From Pontiella agarivorans (lineage in GTDB: Bacteria; Verrucomicrobiota; Kiritimatiellia; Kiritimatiellales; Pontiellaceae), in contig NZ_JARVCO010000010.1 in the NCBI RefSeq assembly GCF_034531395.1, positions 744,001 to 808,000 of the forward strand: a stretch of 64,000 bases of DNA, given 5' to 3'. Numbering within the stretch: the stretch's first letter is position 1; every line of letters starts with the position of its first letter. Of the stretch, positions 62,601 through 64,000 are shown in pieces. The notes beneath the pieces are model-generated. The model saw only the letters and a program-made list of their open reading frames with translations. It had not been told where the DNA came from and did no database searches. The position numbers were made by a program, and so were the translations under genes.

Positions 62601-63000
62601 TGCGAATTCGCCCAGCTCCTACGACTTCTGGACTGCGCAATATGGCCTCAGTGGTGATGACGCTCTGGAAACGGCCGATCCTGATGGGGATGGGGTAACT
62701 AATATCGCAGAGTTCGGATTAGGCGGTGATCCGCTGGATCCACTGAGTGCGGGAACGCGTGAGATGGTGAGCGATACGGTCAACGGAGTAGATGGATTTA
62801 TTTATTCCTATGTGAAAACGCGCGACCCTGTAGCTGATCTGACGTATACGTTTAAGACTACGGAAAATTTGATGATGCCGTTTACAGATACGGGGTATAC
62901 CGTGCTTGATGAAGTGGTGTTGGATTATTACTGGATTGGGGTGACTAACTTTGTTCCAGCTGATGTTGATGCCCGTTTCATGCGTTTAGATATTGAATAA
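59683..63000 (+). CDS. Large secreted LamG/FN3 repeat protein
   Basis: An 1105-residue exported protein (signal peptide KRLMLSICAGIASCAIAQ). A beta-sandwich unit appears twice: STGEGYADGELAGQNNW at about 28-44, and TAADGYVDGNLAGQQRW at about 400. Each is followed by a fibronectin type III domain (DQEVTVTWNPVVEASDY, and SDRTVTLSWTEPLESIGFNI). A third beta-rich domain precedes the calcium-binding repeat DPDGDGVTNIAEFGLGGD and the end MRLDIE. This is the architecture of surface or secreted glycan-binding proteins in this phylum. No catalytic motif was found. ATG 59683 fits AGGGAGATG upstream better than ATG 59677. A terminator follows at 63012, and the CATAC box (site 5) precedes it. Confidence 0.75.
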   Translation: MKKKRLMLSICAGIASCAIAQTTLLDVQFSTGEGYADGELAGQNNWVELNVSSNAIGDTAFDVDATAAVLSSTDATYTNASYVYLDTESAGNEAGDEWTGVMDFKLNMTDAGQGYGEDYSVNTTIFLAGLTASDTNLPSRSGSDCVMVNLRVRAATGRLEAYLASEDDGELCFMQVAHGTNLGWNVESADIQDFETDDLRFYWTVRKSLGSDTYVAWGGLTNLNSGYTVTGRTLGALADPDAKAVSTDRTKIYAATDPIFSMGYMGQHSINSEGDEIHVDIEIDSLSVVKNSGVAPVIIAPEGVMASSYDQEVTVTWNPVVEASDYSVKRSETMGGPYTTVATTNGTSFLDLNLMNDTTYYYVVAANYEGYGSSNSLEVAATPKEIHVGTIVDTEFTAADGYVDGNLAGQQRWVWIESTSNQAFNVIDTAGNGAADTVSTRDSFDTQVGNSVYLDKLMDNVEDNEWSGSLDFKLTADPVEGGTVATFGNQTVFLLGLTSDPSKGLDANDGSMGLINIYTRATGNLEILFASSGNSLRMLSTVGQTSLGWDPKTGEDMVTDELNLEWSIRKTRDQDVYIASATVSNKVTGLTYSESSPVVYSRSELYNSSTAYFGMAHHEDADDIHDAPTPRTNSLVHVTIDALRVEKIESVLPVAAAVTDLEAVGSDRTVTLSWTEPLESIGFNIYFSEQSGGPYSLLANQVDATYTDLPRYNGQTNYYYVESVFDADVGAADSAEVFGVPAAISTVFHWDYFPGFTYYFDLSNKSTVDGITTVVAHDTPFAFNYGGGEGEGVYGVLQGSTENLRGGTGSNGYAPRLNSGGNGAAGQEVIDWDIRNGATGVGMIYFKEEDWATPGAVDATEFQVGYELNAFVFAGSGGRKLRAMIRNGDTWYASETAATANGQMITIPDVMAESWAVIPDVAELGATAYMNEVSGFSTANNSTFTNINAVGFFKGNVEDGGFRWRILGLKLTVANSPSSYDFWTAQYGLSGDDALETADPDGDGVTNIAEFGLGGDPLDPLSAGTREMVSDTVNGVDGFIYSYVKTRDPVADLTYTFKTTENLMMPFTDTGYTVLDEVVLDYYWIGVTNFVPADVDARFMRLDIE

Positions 63001-63011
63001 TAAGGCTTAAA

Positions 63012-63050
63012 AATCTCTCACCCTCCAGCTGGGGTGAGAGATTGATTTTT
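63012..63050 (+). terminator. Intrinsic terminator after 59683-63000
   Basis: AATCTCTCACCC (63012-63023) pairs with GGGTGAGAGATT (63032-63043), and GATTTTT follows. The stem is 12 bases with loop TCCAGCTG. From 63051 to 63420 no gene is supported. Confidence 0.85.
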
Positions 63051-63420
63051 CTGTCTTCGGGCAGTTTTTTTGTATCTGATAAAAGTGTATTTTTTTCGAC
63101 GACTGCATTGACCGGTTCAGGAAAAGTATTTTCGCGGTTTGATCGTCTGAGAGCGGGCCCCCGCCGGCTGCTCGGATTGATTATAAGTCGGAAAAACTTC
63201 GAGGATTTCACGAGGGCAGGGTGCCGTATTTCCGGATAAAGATTGAGCGGATCTCAGTGCCAGATAGTGTGTTTGTGACTGTTCTGAAGTTGTTCTTCTG
63301 AAGTTCCCGGGGACTACCCGGTTTCGAGAATGAATTTTATTCCCTTCCAAACGGCGATCGGTTCTGGACAGTTCTTAGCTTGTCGATGAATTAGATTCGG
63401 ATATGAGATGAGTTACGGTT

Positions 63421-63635
63421 AACAGTGTTGGAAACGTACGGGTACTTTTCTGAAAAGTCGCTTGCGCCTGCGTCTCCAAACCGCGCTTATAATTTTCTGC
63501 GCGGGTGTCAACCCGGTCTGGTTGCGCTCGTAGTTGCTTTGATCCGTACTACGGGACGTCTGCTTTGGCATCGAGCAGGCTATTGAGCATCTCTTCTGCC
63601 GAGCTGCGCACTTCGGTATCGTTGATTTCGTTGAC
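63421..63635 (-). pseudogene. IS256 (Mutator)-family transposase N-terminal remnant
   Basis: On the minus strand, one frame reads NDTEVRSSAEEMLNSLLDAK, another NYERNQTG, and the third DTRAENYKRGLETQA. Together they mimic the order L-LLxAEAD, RYERxxxR, DTRAGxYxR in IS256-type transposases. The frame changes and the missing DDE domain show it is a decayed fragment. It lies 131 bases before the GH2 remnant. Confidence 0.5.
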
Positions 63636-63765
63636 CTTTTACGTGATGTTGTCCGTCTCTTTCCGGCTTTTTTCTGTGTGTTTGGTTACACTGACTGGTT
63701 GTATCAGCCGGAGGACCTCCTATTCAAATGTGCGAATTTATTGGTACGTTATCGTTGCTGTCTGC

Positions 63766-63888
63766 CGCACCGCTCTTAACGGCCTTTGCATGCTGATTGT
63801 GAAGGCGGATAAAACCGGTGGATCTGTAAGCATGACGGCAACTGGGGAAGGTTTGAAGCCTTGGAAATGTAAGCTCACGGTTGGCTGA
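63766..63888 (+). pseudogene. C-terminal fragment of a GH2 enzyme (copy of 54509 end)
   Basis: The last 40 codons of a plus-strand frame read RTALNGLCMLIVKADKTGGS and VSMTATGEGLKPWKCKLTVG, then stop. They match the end of the GH2 at 54509 (RTAFNGLCMLIVKAGMFGG, then RISAVSEGLKSSRCSLLV). In the DNA, about 28 bases in a row from GGCCTTTGCATGCTGATTG onwards are identical. The rest of the gene is gone. The remaining bases to 64000 hold no gene. Confidence 0.75.
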
Positions 63889-64000
63889 GAGAATTCCAGC
63901 TGTTTTATAACCGTTCTGCGACGTGCCATGAAGGTGGTTGGGGGGGGGACCGCCGAAGTATATGCTCCGGCGGTCTGATTATTACTCGATGTAACTTACA

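Noticed and set aside
1-64000. CRISPR arrays, tRNA or rRNA genes
   Set aside because: No regularly spaced direct repeats and no rRNA- or tRNA-like stretches were noticed on reading. A tRNAscan or Infernal run would settle it.

Overview
The window looks like chromosomal DNA from a marine polysaccharide degrader of the Planctomycetes-Verrucomicrobia-Chlamydiae group, most likely a Kiritimatiellota (Pontiella-type) or related Verrucomicrobiota bacterium. This placement is inferred from content: very dense family S1 sulfatases and secreted glycoside hydrolases, ECF sigma factors next to a Hanks-type kinase or a FecR-LamG protein, F5/8 and LamG domains, and no SusC/SusD genes. No rRNA, tRNA, CRISPR array or replication origin was seen.

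Layout. 1-4.7 kb: the end of a sulfatase, an aldo/keto reductase, and a membrane Ser/Thr kinase convergent with an ECF sigma factor. 4.9-13.5 kb: a co-directional run of three agarase-like TIM-barrel proteins, a helical membrane-anchored protein, a sulfatase and a lipoprotein of glycosidase type. 13.5-16.5 kb: an IS110 remnant, a GH43-like enzyme, a class D beta-lactamase fragment and a LacI-type regulator. 16.6-24.3 kb, minus strand: an FAD oxidoreductase, a sodium:solute symporter, a GH9-like enzyme and an internally deleted sulfatase. Two promoters here share a box that also overlaps the LacI-type gene's own promoter. 24.8-25.2 kb: two gene fragments. 25.3-37.8 kb: a beta-propeller, a jelly-roll protein, a GH29 fucosidase, three sulfatases and a second copy of the agarase-like pair. 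38-41.7 kb: a small membrane protein, a second aldo/keto reductase and a GH43. 42-54.5 kb: sulfatases, a GH63-like enzyme, a GH29 and a GH2, with decayed gene pieces between them. 54.6-63 kb: ECF sigma/FecR-LamG, a secreted propeller with an internal duplication, and a large LamG/FN3 protein. 63-64 kb: IS256 and GH2 remnants.

Working model (inference): the locus desulfates and breaks down a sulfated, fucose- and galactose-containing algal polysaccharide outside the cytoplasm. Nine sulfatase genes (one truncated by the window edge, one internally deleted) remove sulfate, and GH29, GH2, GH43, GH9-like and GH63-like enzymes trim the chain. The one transporter seen is the sodium:solute symporter.

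The best candidate for something undescribed is the five-member agarase-like family. It occurs as paired type A and type B genes in two modules, and all five members lack the Glu expected at both catalytic positions of clan GH-A. Two sets of recurrent upstream boxes also stand out as candidate regulons: TTTACCTATAAA around the LacI-type gene, and palindromic CATAC-N4-GTAT at a fixed distance upstream of possible promoters.
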